DNA of 64,000 nt from Spirodela intermedia (GCA_902729315.2 LR746269.1:8530231-8594230); one strand, 5' to 3'; counted from the stretch's first letter, positions 45,625 to 63,486 are shown. Numbers and translations: made by a program. Notes: generated by a model not told the origin, from the sequence alone.

Positions 45625-48600
45625 TAAACTAGACAGTTAAGATTGAAGGATTTTTCAATCGTTTATATATATATATATATATATATATGTTTAAACTAGA
45701 CAGTTAAGATTGAAGGATTTTTCAATCTTTTTTCCCGATCTTAAATTTTTATATGTTCTGTTATCTCAAAAACATTGTTTCCAATTATCTCGCACTAGCT
45801 ACAGAACATCAATTCGACTAGTTACGAATTAATATTATTTTTAAGTTTCAGCTGTCTTCTGAAATTCATTGCCCTGTGTTGTGTTGTACTTCTTTTGGAT
45901 ATGTTGTGCCACTCCATTTGGGTCAAATTTATTTCACTGGTTCGTGAGATTTCCCTCTGTCATTCATTGAGTTTCTTATATTTTTTCTGTCACTGAATAA
46001 AATGCCTCATTGTGGATGTGCTGTGCCACTCCATTCAGTGGTGGATTGCATTTATCTTTCTGGATGGTGAGATCTATCTAACATCCATTGAGTTTGACAA
46101 GATTTTCTGAAAATACTGGCCGAATAGTAAACTGTGATGGGTACAGTGGTGATAAACCAAATTGGTTTCAAAATGGAGGTAGATTTTACATGTTGTATCA
46201 CAACGCCAACATTCATGTTGGTGAAAATTATTTTCAACTATCCGATTATGTTAGTGTCTCGCCAAGTGTAGACTGGTTTATGAAGTTTTTAATGAATTTG
46301 TACTCCAGTTCGCATGTCAGCGTGAATGTCTTGCACAACTGGTTGACAGCTCCACGGTTTTCCTTTGTTAATAATTTATTATTCACTTCTGAGTTATGTG
46401 TTTTCTCTTTTGTTGTCTTCATTGCGTGTATCTGTTTCTCAGATCGTTCCTTCCATATTCAGGCAACTTAGGAAAAATTAAAACGATTGTCTAGATTTAT
46501 GGTGCTTTAATATGCATGATGAATAAATAATAGCACCCATATTTCATGTGCTAAATTTTGAAGACAGTACTTTGATTCGTAGGAAATTGATGGCCTAAAA
46601 TCGTTGTTGGTTGAATGTCCTGAAGATAAAGATATGCAGCATATGGCCACTGAGGAGATGTCTGCAGCTAGAGAGGAGGAGAAGAGACTGCAGCTTCTTC
46701 TGCTAAAGTCGTTGCTTCCAAAAGATGATGCTGACGAAAAAGACTGTATTTTGGAAGTGAGAGCAGGTAGTGCATATGAATCTATCGGTTCACCGTTGAA
46801 CGTCATCTGAATGTATTTATAATATGGTTGGGAATATCTTACAGGAACTGGAGGAGAAGAGGCATCTCTGTTCGCTATGGATATATTCAAAATGTATGCT
46901 TGTAATTGTTATCACTTGCACATTCCCTCCTCTCCTTGTGAATATTTGCTTCCAACAGAGTCTGTTTATGATGCATCAGGTATGAGAAATTCTCACAGAA
47001 AAAGGGATGGCAGTTTGATGTTGTTGAGATAATGGTGTCTGATTTGAAAGGTTACAAGGTACGCATATTTTGAATTTAATCAGTATCCTCTGGTAAATTA
47101 ATCCTGTAGCATATCATTTGCAAATGGACGGATAACTAATTTAGATGCTGAGCACACCCCAAATTAGATTCCAAAACAGAGATCTAAACTGGTAGATTTG
47201 TTGAGTGTCCTGATTCAAATGTATATGTCATTGCTAAACGAATGGGATAGAAAGCGATAGTATTATTTTCATTTGTTTTCTTGGAGTGGTATTCCACCTT
47301 CATGGCATTTGTATATCACTCAATCCTCGTTTTATCAATCATTCCCTCCAGCCATATTATACCATGGTACTTTATGACCCTCATTGATAATATCTGACTT
47401 GTGAGTTGAATAGACCGCTGTTACATTAATGGAGAATGTATGCAAGGAAAGCAAGCATTGTGCCTAGTATCCCAAGGTTCAAGGTCCATACAAACAGAGA
47501 ACAAGTTCTACTGCTGAATCATAATCTTAAATGTCACTATGTACTTTAAATAAAAAATGCTGAGCCTGTTATATTGGTGAGTTTTTCATATCATAATAGA
47601 ATTTGTAATATACGTTTTCTTACTGAATAAAAATGGTTTAGTAAATTTCTTGCCTCTTATATGTCTTGCGTTGTGAAACAATTTCTAACTTAGGAGTGTA
47701 TACTTGCTAATTGAAACCTACCATAGGCTACATGGGTATAATATTTTTTGGATAACACAGTTATAAAAGCCTTTTCTTATCTGATATGCTTCCTAAATTC
47801 GTCTTCAGGATCTGCTTTCCCGAACTGTGGTTTTTCTTCAATTTTGTTCGTTTGTGTCACATTGAATTTCTCGTTTCCTTGAAATAAATAAAGTGCAATT
47901 TTGTGCGTTTGCATTTTATAGGAGGCCAGTGCAGCAATTTCAGGGCCTGGTGCGTACGGCCTGCTTAAATTTGAAAGTGGTGTTCACAGAGTTCAGGTAT
48001 AAGAAAATATACCATCATGAGTTTTGACCATATGCGCTGGAATCTATGTTTTACGCGGTTCAAATTGAAATGTGGATGTTCATAAGTCAAATTTTCTTGT
48101 TTCAGCGTGTTCCAGTGACAGAGAAGTCTGGACGTATTCACACTAGTGCAGTTTCTGTTGCCATACTCCCACAAGCTAGTGCGGTAAACTTGATGCTTAA
48201 CTACTATTTCAACTGTCACAATTTTTTCAAATGTCTAGTTTCCTATGTGTTCTTTTGGACTGACCATGCAGCTATTGTATATACTTGTTGGTTCATCTTT
48301 TTACTAATGTCTGCTATGGGCCAGACTAAGTTGGAAGCCTAAGCTAGCTGTTATCTTCCAGTGTGGGTCTATAGAAAAAGGTCCAGAACAAAAAATGAGA
48401 CCATCCCATTCCAGTGATTATCATGGCACGGTCCAAACTCACTGTTGTTTAGCCCTGAAGCTTGATGGCGTAAAGGACGTGTAATAAACTTTCCCTCCAG
48501 AAGTAGATCCTGAATTTCGTTTTCATTGGATTAGGAGTCGTATTTATCCTCTGTAACTCTAGCGTGATTTATCACAATTTATCTATCTATTTTTAGTCCT

Positions 48601-51046
48601 ATGGGATTTTATGAATGATTTTTTTTTGTTGGGCCTACTTGACACACTATACATCTAACAGGGAAAGGAATAATTCATAGATGACCATCCGATGTCCTGT
48701 AACACTGACCTAGTACTTCATCATCTACTAGGAAGTACGGAAAACCCTATCCCCCCTTGGTTCCATCAACTCTTGGTGCATGTTCTTTCTATTCCTATTT
48801 AGTTACGATGCATAATAGAGGGGTAGCCCCTTTGGTGTTGTTCTCCATCTGCTAGTCCCTTAAACGTCTGAAAGAAGCTCAGGGCATACTGTAGTGAATC
48901 TTAGATCCATCCTGTATTGCGTGATTCCTGTTTGGCATTCTTAAGAAGTCTTAGCCACTGGAGATGTGTGGAATTTCTTCTTACTTCAGGTAAATACAGT
49001 CTACGTGCTTCCTCTGTGTTGTTTTATTTGCTGTAAAAAGCCTACTACCACAGTTGCTGTGGCAGAAAAACTGGTCTCAGAAGTCCCATGCACTGAAAGT
49101 TGAGGAATTGATATTAACATCTCATGAAAAACGGTCATGTCGGTTATTCTAACCAAAATATGCCAGCTCTCGGACGGCCCATTGTTGCCTAGGCACAATC
49201 ACAATCTCAAGTACGTGGAAGTGATACAGGTTTTATTTTTTGGATTTTTTTTTATTAGATTAGTTTGGAAGAATAATAAGTTGCTGACAAAAACAAAGTT
49301 TTTTAATATAAATCAGTCGAGGAGACTTCCATTTGTGATGGAATTTCGATTTTTATGCCAAATATTAGGAACACACATGTTTTTCCGCGTGGAAAGATGG
49401 GCCATGACAAGCACATGTTTTATTCTCTCCTTGACGTTCGCTTTGTGCTGCTCAGTGTGCTCAGATGGTTCTGCTTCACGCTCAGTGAAGCTAGTACAGT
49501 GTGGAAGATTGGATTCCAATCTGTTCAAAGTTCTGTTGGTGATTATACAGGAGTTAAAAAACTTAATGTTAAAGAAGCACTTCCAAATGTTCTAGGCGAT
49601 TCGGAGGGCGAGGAACAATTAGAATATTTTAACAAGAGCTTAAACCTCTGCAAGTGATTGTTAACCGAGCTATGGGGAGCAATGGGCTAGAGAAATGGAC
49701 ATTGATGACGATAGATACCCTACACAGTCTTGGCTAAAATTCAGTCGAGGAAGAATGTGTGTCGATTTTCCTCCTGGGTAGTCAAAGGCGTTACTTTTTT
49801 GTTTTCTGGTTCTCGAATTGTTATCGTTCCCTGATGTACCGTGCTCCTTTGATCTTTAATAGCAAACTATTCACCCTAAATAAAATATTATCCTTTTCCT
49901 TGATGCTCACTTTCCCTGTGTGGTGGGTAGTAGTTGCGGTCATTTGGTAGGAAATGCCCATCCTAAACTGTCTTTCTTGGTATGTTCCTAGAGTGAGAAA
50001 ATGTGATTGCTTCTCATTCGAGGTCTCTGCAGGTAGATGTTCAAGTACGCAATGAAGATTTAAAGATTGATACTTACAGATCGGGTGGCTCTGGAGGCCA
50101 ACATGCTAACACCACCAACAGTGCTGTTAGAATAACGCATTTACCCTCGGGATTGACCGTATCGATACAAGATGAAAGGTCTCAACACATGGTAAACAAT
50201 TCTCTTCATACCCCAGACAACGATTAAATTCTTTGATTCATTGAGCATGTTGGTACGATGAAAAAAGGCTTGAGGTTGCTATTTTGAGTTCCCCTTCTTG
50301 ATTCATCTTCTGCTTTCCTTTTGCATTCTCGCATTGTTCCATTGTTCATCAATTCGTTCACCCCAAGAACCCAAGTGGGACATCGCAGGCATTCCATTTG
50401 TGGTCGGTCTGGAGTGAGCGAGCGGACTCTGTTCCTCGATGTTTTCTGGGCTGGTCAGGAATGCTTGCCTGCATTCGTTCATCACGCAGAGAGAAGCCAG
50501 AGCCCTTGTAGAGACTACAACACATTGCCCGTTTCGGGCAGAAAATAGCTGCTATTTTTCATTAATTCCTTCTGGTTTCTGCAACTCCTCTACAGAACAA
50601 GTCCAAGGCCCTGAAGGTCCTGTATGCCAGATTATACGAGCTGGAGAGGTCTCGACAGCACGCCTCCCGCTCCAAGCTTCGTGCCCAGCAGGTGAAATTT
50701 CTACCAATACCCAAGAATTTTCCTGCATATTAACCACATATCTTCTTTTTTTTGCTGTCGCATTCGCCGTTCTTTCACCATTTTTACATGTGTGATTGAT
50801 GATTATGGTGTGTTCTTGGCGAACTCGTGGTGTACTTCCATGCAGATTGGGTCCGGCGACAGGTCTGAGAGGATCCGCACGTACAATTTCCCGCAGGGGC
50901 GAGTGACCGACCATCGTGTCGGCATCACCGTCCACTCCATTGCAGAGGTCCTGGAGGGGGAGAGCCTCGAGGCCTTGATCAATGCCCTGCTCTTGCAGGA
51001 GGAGATGGACGCCATTGCATCGTTCACCTCCGGCTCCTCCCTCTAG
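43889..51046 (+). CDS. Mitochondrial peptide chain release factor 1 (class I, RF1/PrfA type)
   Basis: Eleven exons: 43889-44060, 44507-44607, 45321-45419, 46583-46766, 46845-46893, 46980-47058, 47922-47996, 48106-48183, 50033-50191, 50596-50691, 50846-51046; all GT-AG, 430 aa. The first about 55 residues are Arg/Ser-rich with few acidic residues ([20 protein letters not shown]), a mitochondrial presequence. A helical domain follows, then the stop-codon-recognition tripeptide PVT (256-258, in [13 protein letters not shown]) and GGQ (300-302, in [17 protein letters not shown]), which triggers peptidyl-tRNA hydrolysis. It should read UAA and UAG. It aligns closely with Arabidopsis At2g47020. Intron 8 is 1.85 kb. 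The long 3' flank runs toward IDH, 1.17 kb downstream on the same strand. Confidence 0.95.
45591..45727. repeat. Tandem duplication with TA runs in RF1 intron 3
   Basis: A (TA)n run plus ATGTTTAAACTAGACAGTT and AAGATTGAAGGATTTTTCAATC-type tail (45591-45662) is followed at once by a second copy (45663-45727). The tail is nearly unchanged; the TA runs differ in length. Confidence 0.85.
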
Positions 51047-52217
51047 TAGCCTGACGCGATGGGGAGAGGACCTTCCAGGTGGCAGTTTAGGTATGAATCC
51101 GCAGTTGGGTCGTTCATTTTTTTGACTCCCCCGGCTTTTTAGTGTTGACTTCAAGAGCGGAAGAAAGAAACCCACTTGGGTCTTAGGCCAGATGTTGGGG
51201 GGTTGACTTTTGTGGCTAGTGTTCTTTTGGGCCGGCCAAGAATGGATCATGGCGATTTTGTTTTGACCCAGGTGGACTGAAAATGTGAAAACATTGACTT
51301 AGTGATGTAGAATGGCGTGCACAACCCAAGGAAAGCCCAAAAAAATAGTGGTCCGAGTGTTTTAAGAATTGGGCATGATTTTCCTTATTTTCTCTTTCCG
51401 AATTTGTGTGGATTCAAGGCATGATTTAGGGTTGGATTTTCAATTTTCTTTTTTCAGCTTATGCTGCGTGGTGTCCACGGTTCATGATGTCGGGTGGCTG
51501 ACTTTTTGACTTCGTCGGATTTGAAGTGTTGACTCAAGGAGTGAGGAAGAAAGCCGCAAGGGTTTTGGACCAGATGTGGCAGGGTTGACTCTTTACTAGC
51601 TGACACCTGTTGCACTGATATTTGGAGGCACGTAAAAGACTCTGGTTTTTTCTGGCCTCCATAGCCGAAGCTGGGAGCACCACACCCGAATTTGAGGATG
51701 GAGGAGACACTCCGAAGTGTTGCATTTCCTTTATTTGCCACCTCTCTCTCTCTCTCTCTCCCCTTCTATGTATCTATCTATCTCAAGGTAGGCAAGTCAA
51801 GCGCAGAGAGTGAGAGAGAGAGAGAGAGAGGTGCAGATTAGGTATGAAATAGGCCGGGCCTATTCTTGCCCTGTTTCCAAGGGTTAATTTGCCTAGGCCC
51901 ATTTTGGGCTTTTTCCTCCGGCGCAAAATAACTCGCCGGGTTAATTAGCTCAGCCCGTTAGCGTTCCATGTTTGAGCCCATTACAGCCCGGGTTCAAATT
52001 CCGATTCGGTCCGAGCCCATTATCTCCCTTTCAGTGAGATCCGAGTCCTATTATCGGGCCTCGGATTCTATTTACATCCGCTTAAACAAGAGCTGGCTGG
52101 TCCTACTGCGCGGGGAATAGAAAAGCTTTTTCTTCTCTTCCCTGCCGCCCCCCCCCCCACCCCCCTCGGCAGACTCTGCTGAACATCTCCGCCTTGGTCT
52201 TCGCTTCCTCGCCTGCG
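51047..52217. promoter_or_regulatory. RF1 3' flank and IDH promoter
   Basis: No gene is seen. It contains a diverged direct repeat (51117-51216 and 51502-51598), each copy with three TTGAC words. Other landmarks are a (GA) run at about 51810-51830 and a C-rich run (52148-52164) 55 bp before the IDH start codon. The sequence between about 51880 and 52080 is rich in GGCCC/GGGCC and GAGCCC words. RF1 polyadenylation and IDH initiation both have to fall here. Confidence 0.5.
51117..51598. repeat. Direct repeat of a TTGAC-rich ~100-bp block
   Basis: Copy 1 (51117-51216) and copy 2 (51502-51598) share TTTTTGACT, AGTGTTGACT, GGAAGAAAG, CCAGATGT and GGGTTGACT in the same order, 385 bp apart. Each copy holds three TTGAC cores, the core of the W-box bound by WRKY factors. 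Confidence 0.75.
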
Positions 52218-56888
<4,671 letters not shown>

Positions 56889-57770
56889 GATGGTTCCTGC
56901 ATGCTCTCTTTTCCAGGCATCTGATTGGATTATCTTGATTGACATCGTCCACATGGGTCCGTGGGCCTCTGCTGAATCAATAAAAGGATCTCAACTTTCC
57001 CATTTCTTCCTGCCTTCCTCCTCCACCATTTGAACGAAGTTTTGAAATAATCTGTACCATAAACTTCACACATTATCACTTAAGAAGCCCTTTCTTAAGC
57101 TGCTGTCTGCTTTTGGGGAATTGGAGCTCGCCAGCATTGTGGGACCCACACGTTTCCTTCTTCCAGGTATTTGGCTGGCTTCTCTCTACACCCCCCCACC
57201 CCCCACCCCCCCCAAGGTCGTCCGTCCACGTGGGACTGTAGAATTATATGGAACTAACAAGAGAAGGAAAGAAATTTCTGTCTCAACTTTTCCGTTCCAT
57301 CCTGACTTGCAGATCCCTCTTTTATCATGGTTTTGGAATAATCTGTCATATAAGCTTGGTACATTATTGTGGAACAAGTGTTTTTTCCTCTGCATCATTC
57401 AAGTTCTTGGTTTCTCTGGTGTGGTCATCCTGTTGACTGGAAAAAAAATTATATGCCCTGGGTGTGGATTAGGATTTCCAAGTAGCGAGGATTATGATGG
57501 TCTTTCCTTGTCACACAAGAAGAATAAGATGGGATCTTATACAGGGCCAAGCCCATGCTTTGACCCAGGCTGCTTGTTTGAGCCACTTCCCTTGCCTGGG
57601 GAAGGCCTGGGATGGATGATCTTCCTTGGCTCGAGCTTGAAGATGGCTGCTGGTGGAAGATGTCTACGTGGCTCCTGGTGTGTCCTACATTAGGTGGGTT
57701 TTGACTGCAGCATGGCAGTTCTAAGTTTTAATTCCTTTCTCTAAGGGAAAAATAAATTAGAGGTCCTTAT
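56889..57770. other. IDH 3' flank with an imperfect duplication
   Basis: The IDH 3' UTR should end here. Landmarks TTCCAGGYATYTGRYTGG, then CGTCC...CACRTGGG and GTTTTGRAATAATCTGTM recur in order (56916, 56946, 57034 and again 57166, 57220, 57330), suggesting an old tandem duplication of the UTR region. A 190-codon frame at 57121-57693 has no ATG at its start, contains a C-run, and looks like chance reading of this region. Confidence 0.45.
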
Positions 57771-58339
57771 TAAGTCTATAGATATTTTATCTCATTCACA
57801 CTTTTGCATGAACATAGTTTAAACTTTTGAGAAAGTAAGTACTAATGTTTTAAAATAATGAATCATCATCTTTATGCTTTATGAACTATTAAGATATTTA
57901 GAGGCGCAAATACTCATGGTACTCATAGATACTCATGATGCAATCTTGACATTGTTAGAAAAGTGGAATTAAGAAAATGAGGATTTCAGGACATTTATTA
58001 AGTGAAATTATCAATAATTTGTCTTTATCAAACAATGTCCACTTGCATCATTCTACCAGATTTGATTTCATGAAGAATAATCGATTGCATCTTCTATTGG
58101 TAATCTTGATCTCCAAAAAATGATAAAAGTGAAAATGAGAGTTCTTCTCTACTATTTTTCTTAATAGGAAATGAAGAAACTTGGCTGGAGGAGAAGGGAG
58201 AGACACAGAGAAGGGAGCCAAGAAAAAGGAAATTGTAGACACAAAAAATGGACTTAGGGTTTTTGATGGTTAACTCTTGTGGTTAAGGGTTTCGCTGAAA
58301 TTTTAATGTCTGTAATGTAGACATAATTTTAACATACTA
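57771..58339. other. AT-rich DNA before the copia relic
   Basis: No gene is seen. On the minus strand this is where the end of pol and the 3' LTR of the copia element should lie, but I could not find LTR ends. Confidence 0.3.
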
Positions 58340-60330
58340 AAAAGATTGTCACTCATAAATAATTGATGAGAAAATATCCCCCATCTCTAGCATCACTTCA
58401 TCAAATTGAGGGTAGATATCAATCATGTTCAATCTGACAAGAATTTAGGTGAATGAGTTTGATGATAGACCTTTCATAAAGATATTTACAACTTGATCTT
58501 TTGATTGTACATGAAGGACAAGATTTCTTTGAGTCAAGCTTTTTCCAACAAAATATCGATCAATTTTATATTGTAGTAAACTATTTAGAATAGTCACCAG
58601 TGGTGTTATCATAGTAAAGTTTCATTAGTAGTCTAGCATCAACAAAAGGTCTTTAACGAAGTGTTTTAACTATAATAGTTTAGCCACTTTATAAATAGTA
58701 TCGTGTTATTCAACTTTTACATCGAGTCTAGCCACCAAGGTTTATTTCTTGCTGCTCCATGTAACAAAGTTTTCTCCAAAAAATATACAATATGCTATAA
58801 TAGATTTGTCAATTTAGTGAACAACAATCTTTTCTTGGACATGAAAACGTACTATAAATTGTGATCTATCACCTATAAGTGTTGGGTCCTAGGAGTAGAA
58901 ATATATTGGCTAACAATACTATTGCATAAGCTAGATTAGGTCTAGCTAATGATAAGTATAGTTTTTTTTCTTATTATCCACTAATATGAGCATTTATTTT
59001 TAGTTGAGAGTTCATTCATTTATGGGTTGATGAGATATTGATCACTTTCCTAAGGTGTTCTGGTGGGTTTTCTCCCTAACTTCTCTCTCTCCTGCAAGGG
59101 TTCAAGTGAATGTTTCTTTTGGCAAACAGATAAATCTCCCTTTGACTTTATAATTTCAATGCTAAGAAAATACTTTAGATCTCCCAGAAATTTCGATTGT
59201 TAATTCTTTTACCAATTGGTTCTTTAAATACTCTATTTTGTAGATATTATCACCTACAAAGATTATGTCATCAATGTAAAACATTCAAATTGCATGCCAT
59301 TCACATCTTATTTTTATGAACAATGCATAATCTGTATTTATTTGGTTACAACCAAATCATAATATTGCTAAAGCCTTCTAAACCATGTGATGAGAAATTA
59401 TTTAAAATCATACAATGTTCTCTATAGGTGGTATACCATTCCTTTAGTGTCTAAACATTGAGGAGGATGCACATACACTTCTTATTTTAAATTACTATGG
59501 AAAAATATATTTTTAACATCTGATTGATACAAGTTTTAACAATAGAAGACTACTAGTGACAATATTACACTCACTGATTTCAATTTTACAACTGATGCAA
59601 AAGTTTCATTATAATGAATTCCATATATCAAGTTAAAGAGTTATAATTAATGATGAATATTTATTTGGACCCAACTATAGATTTGATTGCAAGTAAATCT
59701 TCCAATTCCCATGTCCTTTTCTCTAGAGCTTTTATTTCTTTTGTTATTGCCTTTACCCACTTTTAGTAATAGAAAATGAATTCAATGATGTTATGGAGGT
59801 TATAGAGGAAAGAATGACATATATTTATGAGATATTCTTAAGTATTTACACATTTAGATGTTAGGTGTCTTCTGCATTAGCAAACTCTTTTTAGTATCAC
59901 AATAAGAACTTCAATAGGGATTAACACTTCAACACTTGACATAGTGCTACCTTAGGACTAGAAGGTTTGACAATTTCATGAGGTGAAGGTTTAGCAATTA
60001 GTCTTTGCATATCATTGGTAATCAGAAATGAGTTTCTTCTTAGTCACCATAGGCTCAACCTGATTAATGGGTTCTTCACTAAGATAACATATGGCACTAA
60101 GATGTTCAAGGAGTGAGATGTCTTCTAAGGATAGAGTAAACCATAGGTAAGGGTTGGATTAAGTATTGTTAAGTTTCATCATAAGATTGTGATGACTCTT
60201 CCCCTAAGTCAGGAACTTAAGAGAGTAGAAGAATTAAGACTCAATAAAAGTAACACCTCTCAAGATATATTTTTTGATAGTTAAGAGATCATGTATCCTC
60301 TAATTGATTCAGGAAAAATATTTAAGATCA
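58340..60330 (-). pseudogene. Decayed Ty1/copia pol (RT and RNase H)
   Basis: Reading minus from about 60330 down, copia landmarks appear in order. The RT entry is at about 59655-59760 (AITKEIKALEKRTWELEDL, then SIVGSK, as in ALDKN.TW.LVDLP...IG.KWV). The fragment MVYHL...TLYDFK at 59400-59460 corresponds to the LYGLKQ region. The active-site box is YIDDIIFVGD at about 59265-59290, with the two Asp of YVDD kept. RNase H is at about 58450-58850 (FVTWSSKKQ-like, KIDRYFVGKSLTQRNLV, DQVVNIFMKGLS, RLNMIDIYP). Stops and frameshifts are frequent. LTRs were not found. Confidence 0.8.
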
Positions 60331-62175
60331 AGCTAACACTTCCGGAGGAAGAGGAAACAATGATTTTAGAGGGAAAAATGATGAAAATAGGGTTTTGCAC
60401 TTGGTGGTGATTGATAGCATTCTATTTATCAAGTATATGGTAGTAAGTACTGACCTCTAATCCAAAATTCCTTTTCGTATTATATTGAAAAAATAGTATA
60501 CATATTAGGTGCTTATTTTTTTGTTGTGTTACATCATTTTTGTGTGTAGTATAAGCATAAGATTTTTGGGTACAAACCAGCTTACAATAAATCTAGTCAA
60601 TCTTCATTGGGTTTGTTCTCTATTGTTTGTAGTGGATATTTTTTAATCAGCTGTAAAAAGAAAAATTGGTCAATAGGTGGCTCCAACAGGCCTGTTGAGT
60701 AGTTTGAACAAACCTTCAACGGTGACAACATAAAAAATAATCACTACGCCAAAGACAATGGTACTAATATTGATTCAAAAGAACTCAGAAAAGTGGTGCC
60801 AACAGATGATAAAAAATGAGTACCAAGTGGGGAGTCTAATTTCCTCATCAAATGAGACATACTCAATCGAGATAGAAAATAAACTGCTCCAATATTATGA
60901 AAAATGAGAGGATGAAACAGAGAGTGAGAAGGGGAGCCAACACAAAGGAAAACGAAAAAAACAGGTAGGTTTTTTGACAATTGCCCCTTGTTGTTAGGTT
61001 TTCACCCAAATTACAAGAAGTTCATAAGACCAGCAGAATTTTGACATATTACAAATGTTTCCACCCATGAAAAATTGGGAAGATTGCCTCTCATCTCTCA
61101 CAACAATAAAAAATGATGTGAGGCATGCTGAGTTTTAAGACCAAAATTTTTGTTGTTGACAAAAGCATACAATAGAAAAAAAAACTCATTTTCATTGTAA
61201 AATAATGCAGTACAGCACTTGTAATTTTTTAACCTCTAGTTTATACTTTTAAATAATGTAAATTATAATATATTTATTTTTTACATTACAGTACATCAAT
61301 ACTAATGTTTTAATATATCATGTTTATATTGTAGAATATAATCATATTTCATCGTTAATAATATAGTATATGTAAAGTCTCTATAATTTCAGAATAGTGC
61401 ATTAATTATCTTGGTATGAATAATGAGTTTGTTTGTAGAGAAAAAAATATATTGATTTTAATATGTTACTAAATGAATATTGCATTAATATTAATATATC
61501 ATTAATCTTTTTTATTGAATGATAAGATATATTGAACTTATTATGTCAATTTATGACACACCGCATTTACAAATAGCAAAAGACATTGAGATTAATATAA
61601 CAATACATGACAAGTTATAACAAGCTTAAACTATAAATATATGGCATGCTATATTGTAAAATGGCGAAATCATGTTATAACTAAGACTAATGTTTCAATA
61701 TATGAGAGCTATATTGGTTAATAGAAGCACAATATCTTAATATCTTAATATCTTAATATCTCGTTTATAAATTACTGTATGAAGCTGAATATTAAAGTAT
61801 ATGGAGTGTTCATACTGATAAAAATAGCATAAGGTCAACAATAGAACAAATTAGTAGATGCATAACATGTTAATCAAAATAGAATATTTTCATTGGTTTG
61901 ATGTATGGAAGCTTCTATTGAAAGGCCGATGAAATAGAGTAAGACATCTAAAAAAGGGAGAAAAGTTGACACTCAAGAAAATAACAGAAGGAAGAGTTAT
62001 TTTCTCCTCACAAAAAGTCTTAAATTATTTGGGATATCTCTTTCTTAGGTCCTCTGAACTTATTCTTATTGCTTCAAAACATCTAACCAAAGAGAGCCAT
62101 TTGTTCATTTAGACCATAAACACCATCACTCTTGTTTCTCAACTTGGGAGATGATTTAGAGAGAGAGAGGGAGAT

Positions 62176-62209
<34 letters not shown>

Positions 62210-62640
62210 GAGCTTAGACAAACATACATTTTTTGCAATATGTTCTTGCACAAGCTTTTCAAGTTCATCAAGTAGTGAGCGTCCCTTGTACAGAAGGCTA
62301 CAAAGATTAAACGAGAAACCATTACCTCTAAGCAAATCACAAGTAATTCCACCTTGTCATAAAAATAAAAATAAAATAAATAAAAAATCCACCTTGCCAT
62401 GATCCACCTAGTCAAAAAATATATCCAAATATGGAAAGTTTCTAGCTTAGGCCTATAATAGCATCATGTTTATACATGACCCAATATAAACAGTAATATT
62501 TTTGAGATAATAAAATATAATGTGTATTAATCTCTGAATCACAAGACGAAATTCCATCACTTCCGATGTAATATCAGTAGAATTCACCACGGGATGGATA
62601 GGGCAAAGGAAAATTGAAAACAAGTAGTGACTCATAGCAT
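60331..62640. other. AT-rich intergenic DNA with simple repeats
   Basis: No gene is recognised. An 8-bp tandem repeat AATATCTT x4 covers 61731-61762. A GA-rich run covers about 62157-62211. The stretch 61150-61900 is extremely AT-rich with many ATATTAA/TTAATAT words. Open frames at 60744-60980 and 62083-62415 have no support. Confidence 0.45.
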
Positions 62641-62651
62641 AGAATTATGCT

Positions 62652-63349
62652 CTATAGGTAAACCCTAAAAAGACGGATCTTTGTCGAACACACCTCTGAT
62701 TCAATCACTTCTGGCTCTTCTTTCTCCTCCTCTGCTAGTTTGGACTTGGAAGAAGAGCTTGCATAGCCTGGTTTAGGGGTTTTGGGTCTTAGTGTCAACT
62801 TGACTCTCTTCATCTCTCTCGTGTATCTGAGCCCACAAGCATTGCACAATGTCTTCCACCATCCACCATCATGAAGAACATGAAGAGCAAAATCGTGAGC
62901 CTCCTACTTCGTATGAAAAAAAACCGGAGAAATAAGATCAGATGTATCGTTTTGGAGCACTCAACTGCCTTGCTTTGATTATGTTGATAATTAAAGAAAG
63001 AAAAATAAGGGATTACTATGTAAGAGACGTTACTACACTGCCTTTTTTCGTTCTACTTAATATCTACCGTGCGAGGGAGCGAGAGAGAGAGAGAGAATGA
63101 GAGTACCTGAGGCCCGTTAGGCCCACCTCTCCACGTATGGCTCTCGGGAGTCAAACACATATCGCAGTGCCCTGGAACCCTTGGGATGAGGGTCTCTCCA
63201 TCTTTGGGTGGGGAACGAGGGCCCAACCTGAGGTTGACTCCCATATTTACATCTGGCCTTTCGAGGGGGCTGACCAAGTCTTCCACCCTCCACGGCCCCT
63301 GGGTCTTCTTGGGTGAGGAGGAAGCACCAGGGAACAGGTCTAACTCCAT
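62652..63349 (-). CDS. GATA-type zinc-finger transcription factor
   Basis: Exon 1 (63349-63107) encodes 81 residues ending [20 protein letters not shown] at a CAG|GTACTC donor. Exon 2 (62852-62652) begins at GGAAG|ACATTG with [16 protein letters not shown]. Joined, they form one canonical plant GATA finger, C-x2-C-x18-C-x2-C, with WRGGPNGP and LCNACGLRY; the intron splits the finger. A basic stretch follows ([15 protein letters not shown]), then an acidic Glu-rich tail ([14 protein letters not shown]). As written it is 147 aa. A donor-like GAG|GTGTGT at about 62694 in exon 2 means further 3' exons are possible. It should bind GATA sites in the nucleus. The N-terminal 60 residues are Pro/Arg-rich and unrecognised. 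Confidence 0.85.
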
Positions 63350-63371
63350 CTCTCTCCCTCCACTATCCCTC

Positions 63372-63486
<115 letters not shown>

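Noticed and set aside
51930-52010. tRNA-like words (TTAGCTCAGCCCGTTAGCG and GGGTTCAAATTCC)
   Set aside because: A-box and B-box-like words are present, but D, anticodon and T stems do not pair; at most a decayed tRNA-derived repeat.
57121-57693. 190-codon open frame after IDH
   Set aside because: It starts without ATG, crosses a C-run translated as Pro, and lies in a duplicated 3' flank; no domain or splice context.
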